The translations under genes were made by a program, and so were the position numbers. A stretch of 22,742 nucleotides of DNA from contig DHRK01000020.1 in assembly GCA_002410325.1 (NCBI GenBank), forward strand, positions 1 to 22,742, in the 5' to 3' direction. Source of the stretch: Syntrophomonas sp. UBA5314 (GTDB taxonomy: Bacteria > Bacillota > Syntrophomonadia > Syntrophomonadales > Syntrophomonadaceae). Numbering within the stretch: the first letter of the stretch is position 1; every line of letters starts with the position of its first letter. Shown piece after piece: positions 22,689 through 22,742 of the stretch. The notes beneath the pieces were generated by a model. It had not been told where the DNA came from, ran no database searches, and worked only from the letters and a program-made list of their open reading frames with translations.

Positions 22689-22742
22689 CGGCTTTTCCCT
22701 CCATATACTTTTTGATTTGTTGCAGTGAGCTTGTCCTATGAC
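22663..22742 (-). CDS. C-terminal end of a probable sigma-70-family regulator (Tn916 Orf7-like), 5' part outside window
   Basis: Only the last 25 codons are visible: HRTSSLQQIKKYMEGKADD, then ENKSEP and stop TAA. The basic helical segment (LQQIKKYMEGK) resembles the end of region 4 in the small sigma factors encoded directly before HTH_16 proteins in such elements. The 26-bp overlap with the next gene is also usual there. The identification rests mostly on gene order, because too little sequence is present. Confidence 0.5.
   Translation of the reverse strand, partial: HRTSSLQQIKKYMEGKADDENKSEP

Larger units (their letters stand above)
20205..22742 (-). mobile_element. Integrase end of a Tn916/Tn1549-type integrative conjugative element (continues past window)
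   Basis: Right-to-left the order is: sigma-like C-terminus, HTH_16-like protein, small ORF, excisionase-like protein, tyrosine integrase. This matches the orf7-orf8-xis-int end of Tn916-related elements. The block begins directly after tRNA-Ser(CGA). All its genes run opposite to the tRNA cluster. The far end and any conjugation genes are outside the window, so element type is inferred from these genes only. Confidence 0.8.

Overview
The window is the replication-origin region of a low-to-mid-GC Firmicute (Clostridia-type) chromosome, joined on its right to a tRNA cluster and the end of an integrated conjugative-type element. Evidence for this lineage is the rpmH-rnpA-yidD-yidC-jag / dnaA-dnaN-recF-remB-gyrB-gyrA order, the RemB (DUF370) gene, PdxST-type vitamin B6 synthesis, a T-box leader and strong AGGAGG ribosome binding sites. 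A Syntrophomonadaceae-like anaerobe is a reasonable guess, but no rRNA is present to confirm it.

Layout. (1) 1-1680: the 3' part of a sigma-54 enhancer-binding activator, then a near-perfect -24/-12 promoter driving an unrecognised 112-residue protein made of two 43-residue repeats. (2) 1740-4035, minus strand: rpmH, rnpA, yidD, yidC and jag, read leftward from a consensus promoter. This unit covers ribosomal protein L34, RNase P protein, the membrane-insertion machinery and an RNA-binding protein. The yidD-yidC gap holds an unusual hairpin and a perfect but misplaced Shine-Dalgarno sequence. (3) 4036-12860, plus strand: a likely bipartite oriC flanking dnaA, then dnaN, recF, remB, gyrB and gyrA. 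The S4-domain gene yaaA, usual between dnaN and recF in Bacillus, is absent. GyrA carries Ala and Gln at the two main quinolone-determining positions. (4) 12914-14351: pdxS-pdxT, pyridoxal phosphate synthase.

(5) 14366-18782: a serine module. A promoter and a T-box with apparent Ser (UCC) specifier precede a class V aminotransferase, serA and serS, so serine synthesis and charging should respond together to uncharged tRNA-Ser. (6) 18788-20204: a promoter, then tRNA-Ser(UGA), tRNA-Ser(GCU), a structured tandem repeat bounded by a duplicated tRNA 3' end, tRNA-Arg(ACG), tRNA-Arg(CCU), tadA (whose product edits tRNA-Arg(ACG)), a truncated tRNA-Ser(CGA) overlapping the tadA end, and an intact tRNA-Ser(CGA).

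(7) 20205-22742, minus strand: the integrase end of a Tn916/Tn1549-type element next to tRNA-Ser(CGA). It has a tyrosine recombinase, an excisionase-like HTH protein, a 47-residue ORF, a hairpin- and palindrome-rich control region, an HTH_16-like protein and the last codons of a probable sigma factor. The element continues beyond the window.

Most of the window is conventional. The least explained parts are the sigma-54-driven repeat protein, the covarying double-hairpin repeat in the tRNA cluster, the yidC leader, and the broken tRNA-Ser(CGA) inside tadA.
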